DNA of 64,000 bases from Atriophallophorus winterbourni. Taxonomy: Eukaryota; Platyhelminthes; Trematoda; Plagiorchiida; Microphallidae. The position numbers were made by a program, and so were the translations under genes. The DNA is taken from assembly GCA_013407085.1 (NCBI GenBank), contig JACCGJ010020878.1, forward strand, positions 45,623 to 109,622, read 5' to 3'. Below, piece by piece: positions 1 to 14,100 of the stretch (position 1 is the first letter of the stretch; each line of letters starts with the position of its first letter). The notes beneath the pieces are model-generated. The model was not told where the DNA came from and did no database searches. It worked only from the letters and a program-made list of their open reading frames with translations.

Positions 1-2284
1 TATACGAATTATTGATCAGAATGGTTCACATTAGGAGAACAAGATACCAGTATCGCTGTAAGTAGAGCTCATCAGCAGTGTATATTCCGTCTCAGTTCAG
101 GTTCTAATTAAGGACAATCGCCCTCGCAGTGCCACGCATTTTGGTTTGAGCTACCGTGCACTGTTCGAATAAGCGCGATTATTACTTCATGTTACAAATG
201 AGTGAACTTTGCTTTCGTAATGAAAAACATTTTCCTGGTCGAGAAGCAAATCTTGACCGATCAATAGTAATTTTTAACGTTGATACCAGGATGTTTGATT
301 AGCATTTGTAAGCTGTAAATGTGCTGTTTAAGTTCGCGTACTGTCTTCAAAATAAGGGACTTCATTAATAACTTGGTCGCACGCAATGATATTATATTGC
401 ACAACGCACCAAGTGATCAACAACAATGTAATTTGGCCGCATTCAGCATTAAATGAATACACCATGGATAGTGTAGATATGATTGATTAAAGCATGATAT
501 AATCCATTGAAAAAGTGAAGGTGAGGGACAATCTTATTTTGTTGCAAACACCAGCAACTGTAAGAATTGAATGTTTGTAGAACATCGTATACCATATGTG
601 ACAATTCGTACCATCATATTAAATGCATTAATTTTTCTGTTTACATAGCGAAGCTGGTTACGTTTGAAAGCATAAACATGAAGCAGCAATCTCGAATTGT
701 GAATTCTCAGATAAATCAGCAAGTTGGATGGAGGAGGTATGTCACCTCCGTGAATGACAAGACGTAATTGAAAAATCGAGAGAATGGTGGTGTTTTGGAC
801 ATTTAAATCGTGAATCAAAATATTTCTGTTTCAAAATAGTTTGTCACTGTTTTTCTAGCTCTCTATTTGGAAGCGCACGATCTAATAATTTTTCGCCTAC
901 TAAGATAATCATGGAACATAGAAATATTGATATATATACATCAGCAACCTAAGCTTTCGTTTCCCATTGTCATTTATTGGAACGGGATTTTTTATTAACT
1001 CTCAATGATTAATTCTCTAAAGTGGAGTTTGAATCTGTGTTTATGATAAAGGTTTGACTTTAGTAGAAGATAAATTAATGAATAAATCTGACGTAATACA
1101 AATAGGTGATATAAAATATAAGAAAATCGCAATTCTATTGGTGATGCATATTTGAGCGTTTTCTTATTTACACGGACACAAAAAATAATAAAAACGTAGA
1201 ATATTCACTGATTTCTGTTGTTGCTATAATTAATTAATTCCTACTTAAATGTAGTTATAACGGTATGGCAGTCATGTGATGTGTTTGACTAATTAACGAA
1301 TTAATAGGATCATTAAAAATTTGCGCATTTTTCTTTCATACTTTCTTTCTCAAGTTTGTTATATCCATTCCTGTATCAATACCTTACGATTCATGTTTAA
1401 GCATATAAGGATATCCGAATAAATTTTATTTGGCGAACAATTAAATATCTAATCGAAACATCATGTGTATCAATGTTTGTTTCCGTATTTATCCTTCAAA
1501 GGGAGACGGATAAGCAAAAGTTCTTCGGCTGCCGATGTAATCAACTTCGATTTCAGTAACATTGGTGTGTTGCAACTCGGCAAATCATTTTCAAAAACTG
1601 CTGAAATTCTGAGGTATAACATTACATGGAATAGACCCATTAGACCAAGGATACGTTGTGCATTGAACAAGAAGAAGAACAAAAGTGGCTTTATTCGAGT
1701 ACACAAATTTTCAGCGATACTATTAATTCGACCACACGAAATAAAATGTACATTTTTCTTCACAAACAAATTGACTAATACGGATGATCCCACTTCAGTT
1801 ATTCTACTGTCAGTTTCTTCCTCAAATCGAGAATAACCTTTGTATGTTCAACCAAATATCGAGCCAGGTAAGGAATAAACGTATCTTTGAATTTCTCAGC
1901 TCTTACATACAGGACGATATGTTGACTAGGCGTAGCTGGGAACGATCTGCAAGCCATAAGGACCTCATTCAGTGGGTGTGCATTGTCAAACGATATGACT
2001 CTGACCAATCTGTCACATTGACGAAAAATGCGTTCGACGATCATATCACGTATTGACTCGGTAGACAATGAGCTCGATCTTGAAATTAATTTGATTCCTC
2101 TCCTGATCATCAATAAATCCTTTTTGAAAATACCAGGAAAAATTATACGGGATGTGTATATTGAAATTGGAACAATGCAGTAAAAAATAAAAACATCTAA
2201 CTACATCAGGAGGAACAGCTGAAAAACACAGACTTAAGGCGTAAAATGATAATCTTTTTCACATTCAAGTACTATGAAGTCACA
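1..2284. other. Unassigned region, no supported gene
   Basis: I see no exon set, RNA gene or recognisable transposon here. Moderate-length ORFs overlap on opposite strands at 534-818 and 1465-2113. The minus-strand frame at 1799-2113 (104 codons) reads somewhat protein-like but has no motif I know. It lies on the 3' side of the minus-strand CR1 fragment that starts at 2285, so it could be 3' debris of an older insertion. Nothing here is called as coding. Confidence 0.5.
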
Positions 2285-4850
2285 TCATCGGTTTATTTGA
2301 GACTCTGTGATAATATGACGCCAAGATACTTGAAACATGCGCTTCGGCTGACGCTCGAACCATGGGAGGAATTCGTGGGAATTCCTGGGAGCAGAGTTTA
2401 ACGACGCTGACCAGCCTTGTTTGAAAATATTACATCTTTGCATTTTTGAGGATTTAACGATAAGCCGAGTGAGGATGACCACAGGTTAATGTTATTGATA
2501 ATAAAACCAGATGTAGGTGGTCAAAAACAACAACAATATCATCAGCATGTTTTAGAATAAGAGTGGAATGAAAGCAATCAAGATCAGGAATGTAGATAGA
2601 AAATAAGAAGGTGGAAAGTATTGCTCCTTGTAGAACACCGCGAGAAATCGCTACAGATTTGGACACTTTACCATTCGCAGCAGTATACTGCACGCTGTTC
2701 ATTAAAAATACACCCTATCCTGTGAACTAGGTTCAGGGGTACACCACAATCATGAAGTTTTTTGAGCAAAGAACTTCTGATAACACTATTTAAAGCGTTG
2801 GTGTAATCAAGAATACAAACCTGCACCGCTTTTGATTTCGAATCCAATCACCGGGATATATGGTCAGTTAATAACGCGAGTTCGTCTACTGTAGAACGAG
2901 TTTTGCGGTACGCGAACTCATGCAAATCTTCTACCTGGCAACTCGAAACAAGTCTCCGTAGCACTATGCTTTCCAGTACTTTGAGCAGCTGCGACGTACA
3001 CGCAATAGGGCGGTACTTACCAGGATCATTTTTGGGGATTGGTATTCCAACAGTCAGGAATATTACTTATCTCAATGCATCTATTGAAGATAGATGAGAT
3101 CAGCGAAGAAAGTTCACGTGTGCATTCTTTTAGCAAAAGAGGGAGAAGATAATCGAGGCCTGCAGCCTTCGAGGCGGACACAGCTAAAAGTGACTTCATA
3201 GCTTCCACTGAGCTTGTTAAAGTTGAGAAATAGGATGGGGGAATAAAGAAAATCAGTGATTTCTTAAGTTCCAGTAGGAGAAGATAAAAAAGATTCATTT
3301 AATGAATTAATATCATGGATAAAGGGTAGTACCTTTCTGTCTTTGCTACACAAACCTTTGAGCGCTCTAGATAATTGAGGACTGTTATTCGTTCTCAAAA
3401 TTGATTTAACATATATATATCGCATGCGTTCAATCTCAAGCTTGATCGATGAAAACAGCTGGAAAACAGCGTGACGATCAAGAATTTGTAAAGCCTTTTA
3501 CTTCAGTCTTCGGTGGCGCTTCAATTTATTATAGGAAAAACAATCAGGTCGAATAAAAATTGATTCCTGTGGACAGCATAGATCAAACCAAAAGTTGAGA
3601 TTTGATGTAAAAACGTCACATTCAAGGGAAAAGTCCGGTTCGTAGAAATACGGAAGTCAGTCTCGCTTAGCATGGTTCTCAGCGCTGAAATATTGTCAGG
3701 TTCGCAGGCTCTACTGGTCACTTTTCGCACGATTCTGCGAGTCATGTAACTATGCCCCTTAGTTCCGTAGATTTTAGGGATTATTGAGATCACACAGTGA
3801 TCAGAATTTTCATTAAGCTCAGATTTACGAGCATTAGAAATTTGTGGCGCATCAGTGAAAGCGTAATGTAGACAAGCATCAGAACGCGTTGGAAAATGAA
3901 CAATGTTCGAAAGCTACAAAAGTGAAAACATAGAATGATTAGCGTGACTGAGGTCATCAGCAATTAAGATCAAAGAATTTTGGTAGGGAGCAAGTTCATT
4001 GAGAATTTTATCAACAAAATGCACGATAATTGTTAGAAGGACATTGGGGACGACATACACATTTAAAAGAATAAATCAATGAAAGTTAGAAACATGCCGT
4101 GGTTTGCATTAAATAACAAGACAGGAAACCTCCGGTTTTTCTAAGGTAACAATAATTTTGCTATAGGCACACAACTCTGTGCCAACATAAGTTGAAACTC
4201 CACCGCCACGATTTGCAATTGGACAGGTTCGATCCAAAAGAAAGCACTGAAAACCATAAATTTTATTCAAATCAGTGTTGATTTCAGAATGCAAAAAAGT
4301 TTCTTGATACATTAGCAACACCGTAACGAATAAAATAATTTGAACGAAGTAGAAGAGAAATTTCATCATATTTAGACAAAAAAGATTGCACATTGTATGT
4401 AAAATACAAGGTATTGGCATTCGAGTAATTACACGACGTTGACGAAGACCAACCTGCCAACCTGGACGGTGTTTTTTGACTTTTTTTTGAGAATTTTTAT
4501 AATAATCTATCAAATGTCTGACGACTGACACAGCAAAAGTTTTTTAATAGGATCTGACTATGCAGCAAAGCTGTATCGCAGAATTCGTTCAAAGTGTTTC
4601 TAGGTTGACCTGAACACATGGCAGAAAAACAAAAAATCGGAATCCAAATTGACGAGGATAAATGTTAAAAAAATGTTTGTGTGGAGGAATTAGTAATTTG
4701 CGCAGCCTAGTAGTGTAGGAAATAAGCCCACTTTCAAGTTCTAATTGTCGAGCAACCTGAGTGTAATGCACACAAAGTGTTAATACACCAAGAAAAAATT
4801 GTTAAATAGTTATTTTTTCTCAACATACACGCAGACACTCAGCCGCAATA
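2285..4850 (-). mobile_element. CR1-type non-LTR retrotransposon, decayed
   Basis: Read on the minus strand, successive broken frames give the CR1 order. An endonuclease-like block lies near 4109-4531 (NRGGGVSTYV), a connector near 3521-3793, the start of reverse transcriptase near 3026-3298 (SKAAGLDYLLPLLLKEC), and RT core motifs at 2454-2702 (SRGVLQGAILS and HADDIVVV, in place of the usual F/YADD). Several stops and frameshifts separate the blocks, so it is a dead copy. The 5' end toward 4850 is uncertain. Confidence 0.8.
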
Positions 4851-6639
4851 AAAATCAGCATATCCGTGTTACCTGTCGCCGAAATTTTAATTTCGTACGT
4901 GTCTGTTTAATCTGAAATGCCCGCATGAAACTATTGTTACCGCTCCTAGCGTCAAAACTTTAATTTGAAATTTGGACACTTATTCTTGCATAAAGATATG
5001 ATGAAACCTGCTTGTTTACACACTGTAAGCATTCAAGTATTATAAGTGACATTCATGTTTATTAGTTATTTTATTTTTAAGAACCGATATTTAATATCAT
5101 TTGGTAATTATAAAGTTATTTACTTTTTGTTACCATACATTCTTGAATCATGAATCTTGAAATTCTGAGGTTTTTCGTCAAACCTTAAAAATCCTCTAGA
5201 CATATATATATATATATATATATACAAATATATATATATATATATATGCAAAATATTTCTTATCAAATTAAATAACAAAGTATCAGAAATACTTGAAAAA
5301 ACTAGTATCATTTACCAAAGAGGATTAAACCAAAGGGTTGCAACTTCTTAACCTATGTTCATGTATTTCCGGAAAGGGTGTTTTCTAGGTATAATGACTA
5401 GCACTTTCTGACATACAATCTCTCGAAAGAAGGAAGAAAGATGTTTTCGGAATCCGTTCAAACAAATATTAAATTTTAAGTTGATGCAACATGAATTTAA
5501 TGGTCAATGTTTCTAATTGTCTTTGTGTCATATTTGATTGCAACTGCTGCTAAGCACGTGCTTAATGATTCTATGCAGCGCACAACCAGATATGCGGAGA
5601 ACCCAGAAATAACGGTGCTAATAATCACGAGTTAGAGACGAATTTCACTACACCGATTATAACAATACCATTTTTGCAACATAAGCAGCATCTCAACATT
5701 TATACTAACTTTTAAACTACAGAGTGATAAATACTTGTGTTGGACCAGTTGGCACAAATTTCGTTTAGTAATAGAATGAAAGTGACAAGCGTACCACAGG
5801 GATTCGGGACCTTGAAGGTTAACCTGGGTTTTACCAACATGCATTTGACGCGTGTTTAAACCCTGGCAATGTATATAATTATCTATATGATTGACACTTT
5901 TTTCTTGAACATTATTGGTGAACGTAACTAACGATGAATATGTGTAAATCAGCACGCATTTGACACGTGGGTTCGAAACGACGTGTTAATTGTTTGATGT
6001 TGATTCCAACGTCCTAGAAATCTATTAGTTAAAACGTAAAGTAGTTTCGAACATGGAACGCAATATGACTTCCAAAGTCATGGCGTAATATCACACACCT
6101 AAATTAGGTGTCAAATGAATGAATTGTGGATTTATTGGTCGTTATTTGAACTGATTACATTGTTAATGATTGATTGATGATTTGCGCTGGATAAAACAAT
6201 ATGTCCGGTTCGCGTATGATAATATCGAATAGATTGTTATTTATCCCACATGGTGAAGACAGTATGCAAAATGTCGTCTGATACTGATGCCGATTGTTGA
6301 TCTCCGATAAAACCGTCAGCATGGAAATTGTGTTGATAGGTCTAGTAGTTCAAATCAACGTGGAAAATATTGTTCCTCAGTTAACCCAAGTTTAGGCCAT
6401 TTGAAACATTTGGATGGACGAAAACTACATTGGGCTGTGATGCACAACCTTGGAGGACCACCGATGAAGCAAGCTGAAATCACAGCGTTCAAATAGAGCA
6501 CAACTGCTTTTCAGCCGATTTACTTCAATATAATGAAAACAATCTTGCTGGTGTAAGTTCATTCTTATTCATTCAGCGAATTCGACCGGTTTAATACAAA
6601 GAGATACGTAAACAAAGCTGGAGGTAAAGTTTGTTAAAT
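4851..6639. other. Unassigned region
   Basis: AT-rich sequence with a TA microsatellite at 5202-5248. A minus-strand frame of 107 codons at 5632-5955 has no motif I recognise. No exon with supporting splice sites or duplicate copy was found, so nothing is called as a gene. Confidence 0.45.
5202..5248. repeat. TA dinucleotide microsatellite
   Basis: About 47 bp of nearly pure TA repeat, interrupted once near the middle by CAAA. Confidence 0.95.
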
Positions 6640-6850
6640 ACTTTACTGTACGTCAGTGAAACCTGGACCACGCACGCAAGACATGAACGCAAGCTTAATG
6701 CTTTTCATCTACGAAACATCCGTCGTATCTTGAACATCGTGAGTGGACAGAGTGACTAATGCTGAAGTGCATTCAAAAGCTGGTCTCCAGAGAATACTCA
6801 CTCTATAGCGACAGCGCCGCCTGCAGTGGCATTTTCATGTCTACAGAAGG
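6640..6850 (+). mobile_element. 3' fragment of the 21-25 kb non-LTR family
   Basis: About 210 bp closely matches the 3' part of the element at 21189-25140. Shared stretches include GTGAAACCTGGACCA and CATCTACGAAACATCCGTCG, followed by the segment matching the element near 24615-24720. It is a short dead fragment of the C-terminal coding part. Confidence 0.8.
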
Positions 6851-6861
6851 GAAACTTTTCG

Positions 6862-6862
<1 letters not shown>

Positions 6863-6901
<39 letters not shown>
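6863..6901. repeat. TA dinucleotide microsatellite
   Basis: About 39 bp of uninterrupted TA repeat directly after the retrotransposon fragment. Confidence 0.95.
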
Positions 6902-6903
<2 letters not shown>

Positions 6904-7680
6904 CACACTTGTGTGAATGGTTTTCATATAAATTGATTATATTCATTTTGATACTAGGTTGGTTAATTTGTTTGATAGAGAAGACCTTTATTCATTAGAC
7001 TCAAAAAATCCTGCAGGATGATTAGGTAAGTCACATATACATAACCTCTTTCAATATTGGTCGTTATATGCGGATCACAGATTGTTGCTGGACCTCAAGT
7101 TATATGACTAAAACTTGATTATAATTTTACCGCTTCACATTCAACTGACTGGTGGTGTTATTTGCTGTTCAAGACTTAGTTTGTTCGACGATAACTAATG
7201 AGTTATAATTTTCTTCCTGCGAGCATATAATTTGGTGAAATATGAATTAGGATAAATTGCGTCGAATCAACATCTTGGTTTTGATACATGCATTTTTGTT
7301 CAGATAGCTATATCGAGAAATCTAGTAGGTTTTATAACATAAAACTGTTTGTTTCAAGTGGCTGTGTATTAATGACAATTTGGAGCTGCATTCTGAAGAT
7401 TATATTAGCGATACTGCATGTTTGGTTACAGATTCGTGCATAACACATTGTTTTGATCAGTATTTGACACGTGATGAATTATTCACTCAATAAATGAGCA
7501 TCCTTGCAGAGTATGTACTCATCAGACAATAAGCTTGCAAATGTGTGGACACATTTTGAAGGCAAGATGCTTCAGATGATAATTATAAAGCTTGGTAATC
7601 ACATGTTCACGATGACAATTTAACCTCAAAAAACGTCAAACTCAAATTGATTTCTTAAAAAAATGAATCGAGACAATTTG
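6902..7680. other. Intergenic DNA leading into duplication copy A
   Basis: No gene seen. From about 7380 onward the sequence aligns with copy B beginning at about 38211, just right of the Tigger element. A shared stretch is CACTCAATAAATGAGCAT. Confidence 0.5.
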
Positions 7681-8013
7681 TGAATATTGGACGGAGAAAT
7701 CAGATGTACGAACCACATATTATTTTTCAAATTGTCGTAGATTTGTTAATGAAGCTTCGTGTGCGTCTTCTTTGAGTCATCTACAATCGTGAAATCTCAG
7801 TGATTAAGCTGATACAATGTGCACCAGTTGAAAACTTTCCAACTGCAAGTCATTCGATATTACTCGTGAAACTTCAGTTTGCGAGGTCGATTCAATCAAA
7901 GAATTCACAATTTTTTAATCGTATCATAGCCGTGTGCACAGCTATATTCAACCAAATTGGCAGAGATCATGCGCTTTGTCTGTGCTGAGTGCGGCCGTGA
8001 CCCTTTGGTATTA

Positions 8014-8020
8014 ATATAAA
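8014..8020 (+). promoter_or_regulatory. Putative TATA box of the copy A gene
   Basis: ATATAAA lies 67 bp upstream of the exon 1 ATG. The same motif sits at the same 67-bp distance upstream of the ATG in copy B. The intervening leader (shared CATATCGTGGCGCA) is conserved too. The conserved spacing is seen; promoter activity is inferred. Confidence 0.55.
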
Positions 8021-8080
8021 TGTTCTTCTTTCATCTATATGGCCATATCGTGGCGCAGAGAAACGCATTTCAAAATTAAA

Positions 8081-8138
8081 ATGCTTATCCATGTTATTAT
8101 AATCTGTATGACATTAACTTTTCCGGTACGATGTGGAA
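8081..8138 (+). CDS. Exon 1, signal peptide
   Basis: 58 nt from the ATG to a strong donor (GTAAGT), ending in phase 1. It encodes 19 residues with a hydrophobic core and small residues near the end (VRCG), typical of a signal peptide. The start was chosen because it is the only ATG between the TATA motif and the donor and because it is shared with copy B. Copy B keeps the ATG but loses the downstream half and the donor. Confidence 0.75.
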
Positions 8139-11100
8139 GTAAGTTTGATGTAGAATTGTTTTATTGCTTGGTTGTCGTATACCTAAGATAATTGTATAGC
8201 GCGTTTATTTCACTCAACAACGCTGCTTAAATTTATGCTTATAATCCACGACTGGGTAGCTTGTATCCTTGTGAATGAGAGCACAATTAAACCGATCAAA
8301 CTGTGTGAATGCTAAATGCCTATATCGTAAAGTAGACTTGTTTCGGTCGTTTGCATTGAAAGAGATATACAAGTTTATTCATATGAATTATTCTTTGTAT
8401 AATTTTCATTACATGACTCGCAATTTGAATGATATTATTAACGCAAATTATATAATTAATTAAAAATATTTACAGTAATTGAGTTTGATGGAAACCTGTG
8501 TGCAAAAATGCATACAAATATCAACATTTAATACATCATTTGCGTTGGCATATATCTGCCGTGCATTCTTAAACATGAAAAGCTTCACAAATGCTGCAAT
8601 ATACACTCATAACATTCTTTGCTTTTTACAAATTTCACTCTGTATAGACAGGAAATCACGCTGACTGGATGACTATTATTAATCTTATATCAAAACAATT
8701 TTCATTGAATTTCGTTATGGTAATATTGTTTTCGTCATTAATAAACCACTTAATCGAACTAACTGTCATGGATCCGTTAGAAAAACTCAGAATTTCATAA
8801 ATTAGACATTAAGTCTCGTACTCAAGTGATTAAATATAATCCGCTATCTAAGTGAGAAATTTCATCTTCAAGTTTTCAAAATAATAGCGTATGTGAATCA
8901 AGTAGTGCTTGTATGCCACTGCTGGATAAGTTCGGTATGAACAACCTGTTCAATCACATGAGCCTAAACTCGTGTATACAGCGGTTAAATCCATGACCAT
9001 GAACGAAATATCTCATTTGCATGCATTTCCATCACACCGACAGACCGGTTTCGCGCTATTTGCACTCACTCGGTAAGGATAATAGGATTATCATTGGCAT
9101 GCGCATGAAACAGTGGATGCATGGTTAACAAGCTGCGCTTTTATGTCATTATTGTCATAGGTTGGTAGGACCAACCTGTTCAAACACATGAGCACAAACT
9201 CATGTACATTGAGGTCAAACCACATCACTTTTAACAAAATAGATCGTCTACATTCATTTCCATCACACATTAAGTAGGGACAGTAGGATAAGTATCCGCA
9301 TGCACTTTTTCGTTCATGACATGGGTTTATACACTGTCTATATTAGACTGGACTCAGGTGATTGAACAAGTTGGTCTCACCAGGGTTATTCAACGGTTGC
9401 ATGCAAGCTCAAATTGATTCCAATTTTAAAACTGAGTCAAGTGCATGTGTTTCCTGAACCTACTGTCCCTACCTGTTGGGTGCATTCACTAAAAAGCCGG
9501 TCGTGCGGTGTGTGACGGAAATTCATGCAACTGAGTTCTTCGTTAGTATGTAATGTCATTAGAATGCTACTGTAAGTAATATCGCAAATGTTTAATTTGA
9601 ATGATCGTTTTATAATTATTCACTTGACACTTAATATTGGCATAAATTCGCTATATTTTTGGTCTGCTCATAGCTAAATATTGTGTCTGTGTATGCGCAA
9701 ACTGTTCATTTCCCAAATATATGATCAATGTCAGATATCCGTCCAGCCAAATTAATTACTAAAAATCTAAAACCGTGAAACTTAATGTTTGTAACTTTTA
9801 TTCAGGCCATATGTATACTCTCGAAATTTCGACTAACTAGTACCATGCTAGGATTAAGTTTCATTTTATTTATCATTGAATTGAATTGAAGCTTGCTTAT
9901 TTGTCTACTAGCAGCTATATTTCTGCTCGTTGACTTGGAAACGAATATGTTTGCCCACAACGAGCAATGCGGACAAATTACACCAGAAAAGATGAAACAC
10001 ATGGCCGAAGTGGTGAATTTTACAATTTAGATTTATACAATTTCTATATACCATACACATTGTGCATGGTACAATTTAAATAATGGTTCATTTCTGTAAC
10101 TGTTTCCGCCTCAAGTAAATTCAACATATATGAAAGAATAAGTATGATATGGACATGAAGGTTAACAGAAACAATAGGTATACTTTGAATGATGCATTTC
10201 GGAACTACGTTACATTTAGGACGTGTATTTTAATCATGATATAATGTATTCATCTTCTTTGTTGTTAATCACCGAATGCATTTTCTGTTTCATATGTAAT
10301 TCATTTGGGCATATCGGCATTTTAAAGGCATAACACATTAATTTCGATCAATTGTTAACGATGTATGAATGTGAATAATTAATCACATATTTTAGGTTTT
10401 CAACAATTAACCAATGTTTCTCAATTGTTTCTTCCGTTGACGTATTTCTAACAGAATATCAGTCAAGCGAAATGTGATTAGTATAATATAGAATCAATCG
10501 CGACTTGATGAAATCAATTTTACAAAATCTTTTTTTTCAACTCGATTAACGTGTACACTTATTGCATTAATAGAACTGGCCTAGTTTTGGCATTTGAGCA
10601 AACGACAGTCAGTAGAATGTAAATTCAATTAGTAATGGATTATTATCTTATATATGATCTTCCATTAATCCTTGAATGACCTCCACGGAGAAACTGATTC
10701 GTTTGATTCGCTATTTTGATCAATTAAACTATTGACTAGCAAAACATTTTGCTCTTGCTATTTGAAAATTAGGAATTATTAATTTCACCTGAGTGGAAAG
10801 TGAGGTGTTCCACAAAAGCAACTCATGAACAATGGAGACCTGTCCCAGAGTACCTAACTATTAAGAGCGCCAAGTCGCCAATAACTTGCACTGTAAATTA
10901 GAAACTTAAGAACTCTTGAGGAAATGATACAATCAGAGTTCCAAATCAATGTTTGAATATACCATGTTTTTGTGTCAATTGAGTGGATAATAGGTCAATA
11001 TTTATTAGTCTGGAACAAACTTTCAGAAGTCAAAGTGCGTTCAGCCAGGTGTAATGACGCCGACACGATATACGTTTTATACGGGTAAATTATATTTTTG

Positions 11101-14100
11101 TGCTTCAAGAATATGGTGTTTCATTGCATCAATGCACTTCACAGCATTCTAGAATAACATTGACATTTTGCCAATCCCCAAACTGTTCCATCCACATTGT
11201 CAGTATGTTCCATATAAAATGATCGCATTATTTTATACTCTGTTCTGGATGCTTTGTTTTAGATAAAAAAATCTCTTAGCTTACCCAATTGCTCCGTAAC
11301 AAGATATCACATTGTGGGTTATCGCATGGTTCTCGCTGAAATAAAAATAAATCTCGAATTGGGGAAATTGACGCTCTTAGAGGGCTTGATTGAATTACAG
11401 AAGACCACGAATTTCCTTGCTTTCCGAACACAAGGTATGTGACAAAACGCGTGTTGTCCCGTTGCATTCTAACACGTGTGACTATATTACGTTCAGGTCA
11501 AGCAGCACACCCTCGTAGAATGTGTGCTACTTGTTTTTATAAGATTTCCTAAGCACTTAGCCATTGTGAGTATGTATACTTTAAATTGATCAAGGCTATC
11601 GCAAGCGACTTCCTGATTACTAAATGTGGCAAATTTGTTTACCGCTGTTCAAACAAAACAAGGAGATTTTCGCATATTAAACAACTCATTTAATACAACG
11701 AAGCAGGATACTTACATGTGTGTGCATTTTTGAGTGTTCACAATGAGCAGCTGACGAAAATAAATAATAATCCGCAAACAAGCGCGACTATTAAATTAAT
11801 TTGTTTTTTTAGCATAGATCAAAAAACACCAAGCAATTCAATAAATTCTAATTAAGATTAAACACGGAGTAAAATAGTGAACAATTTAAGGTATATTTTT
11901 TACATTAATTGTTGAATTGTGTCTCTGATATTTGACTCCGAGGCAGAATATTTTGAACAATTAATATAACACTGAACATGGTTATCGATTTCAGGGTGGT
12001 TTCTGTAAATTAATTAAAGCTGTTGGATTTTTATTCTTGTCTACTATATTTCGCCATATCTATTTTTGTCTAGATGATCGGAACAAAATGGATTTGAAAA
12101 TGCTTGGCAGTATGGAAACAAGTATGTCCAAGTATATTTGGTGCTCACAACTAAATCCCTTACAGCCACAGTTTTATTAAAATTCTCTATCAAAATTAGT
12201 AAAACGGCATCTAAATAAACGTCCGCCTAGATCCACCGGTTCTACGTCACACAAATGCCTTGTGAGATTATATATAACATTTGTCTTTGTTCATCCACGT
12301 TCTGGCTTGTGAAATCTTTTGCGCAATCCCACTCAAAGCAATAACTACATGGGGTGGGTGGATGATTTTACGTTCATAGTTGTTTTGGTTCTTTGTGTTT
12401 CCATTAAATTTGTCGAGATTCGGATTAAATTCGAAATTGAAATGAACGTTGCTAATCTGGGCTACCAAATTTTGCGCAATCAGTTCGGTTTGTGTCATGA
12501 GCACGTAAATCTCTTTTCGTTCACGTCATGCTGCAAGGACATAGGCTTTGTACTTACTCAGCAACATATTTATTATCCACACGTAAAATATCTTCATGTT
12601 TGCCTTCACAATCAGCTTGCGTTTGTGTCAAATGCATCATTGTGGACTGAATATTCGTCTCTTTGTCCAGAGATGATATTTCCACGTTCGTTAAGATTTG
12701 CGGTTCGATTTACTGGTTGCAGCAGCCAGTTTCTAAATATGATGATTAGAGGCAACACAATCTATTTTCCTAATGCGTTGGCAAAGATTATTCAGATCAT
12801 TATTTCAATTTTCGCATAACGCTGACAAACTGTCAATTAACGGCGGAAGCAGATCTTGATATTAAGCAATAATTTAATGGCTGCATGGTCGGCAAACGGC
12901 ATGTCACAAATTAGCATATCCAGTAAGTTCATTTTTATTCTCCGAGTTTTACCGCATGATCAGGACGACATTCAGTGATCTGTTGTTTAACTTATTTATT
13001 GCCTGATGAGATCACCATCTTGTTTGACGCACAGAAATCCCCTGCAGAGCATCAATACCTATTTATGTTTATATTTATGTTAATATATTCTTTAATGTAC
13101 TTTCAATTAAATAAATACCATTCATTTAATTATTTCGCTCAAACAGATCTTAAATGTTAATTGGTTTCTGATGATTAATTGCAATTGATTTTTCGGAATA
13201 ACTTATTCAACTCTGTAGTCGAAGTGAAATACTTGTATCATATCAATACTTTATAAACGTTTGACAATATTTGCACACAATATAGTGCTTTGCGCGCATT
13301 AAAATTGCAGAATTCTCTACGCATTTGCAAATCAAAGTTGCGCTGGATGACTTTCAGAAAGTTGCTCAATTGCACGCCGCAAATGAGAAAATTTTCAAAG
13401 TATGTCAACGGAAATAGTTTTATCACATTTTATATACTAGGCTAAACATTCTACAAATTAAAATAAGCTATTGATCTGACGCTTCGATGTACAGTTTAAT
13501 TGCGTTTTTCGACCAGTGAGCAACAATACCGTTAGGAGTGTTGAGATCCGCGAGTATTTGTCCATGAACAATTTTACGCTCAAGTAACGCAATTTCTGGA
13601 AAGCTGAATATTTCGGACTCGTCATAATTTTGTTTGATCCGCTTAAAGCAACGTATCTGTGTTATACGTGCACCGGTTAGGAAAATGCTTCATTCTACAA
13701 CAAACGCAATCTTTTCAGAAGCATGATTGCAGGATCGGCAAAATTTTACTTAACACTGTGTATGATAAATGATAAATGATATTGTTAAAGGTTGCACATC
13801 TGTTTAGCGGGATGCTTTCACATATTTTCCTCGATTATTGAACAGACAAATAGGTCGATAAAAATAGCCGCACGGTGGAACGAAGTCGTGGCGATATTGG
13901 GGCGATATCACGGAGCGCGCCTCGAGACAATAAAATATCAATTGAAATCATGTTCGATTTCATTATTTTCTTTCAATCGTGTTTTGCATTATTATTGCAA
14001 ACAACCCTCTGTCATGGCGCGATATTTGAAATTTTCGAATGAATATAAACCCTCAATACGCGGTATTGATTCAAATGATCCGCATGAAATATTGCTCGAA

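Noticed and set aside
5120..5311. Minus ORF with Ile-Tyr repeats
   Set aside because: Created by the TA microsatellite.
6759..6998. 79-codon ORF
   Set aside because: It runs through a TA microsatellite and retrotransposon debris; no independent support.
11276..11467. Minus-strand ORF conserved between copies A and B (also 42055-42294)
   Set aside because: It is the shadow of exon 3. The plus strand has matching splice sites and phase in both copies.
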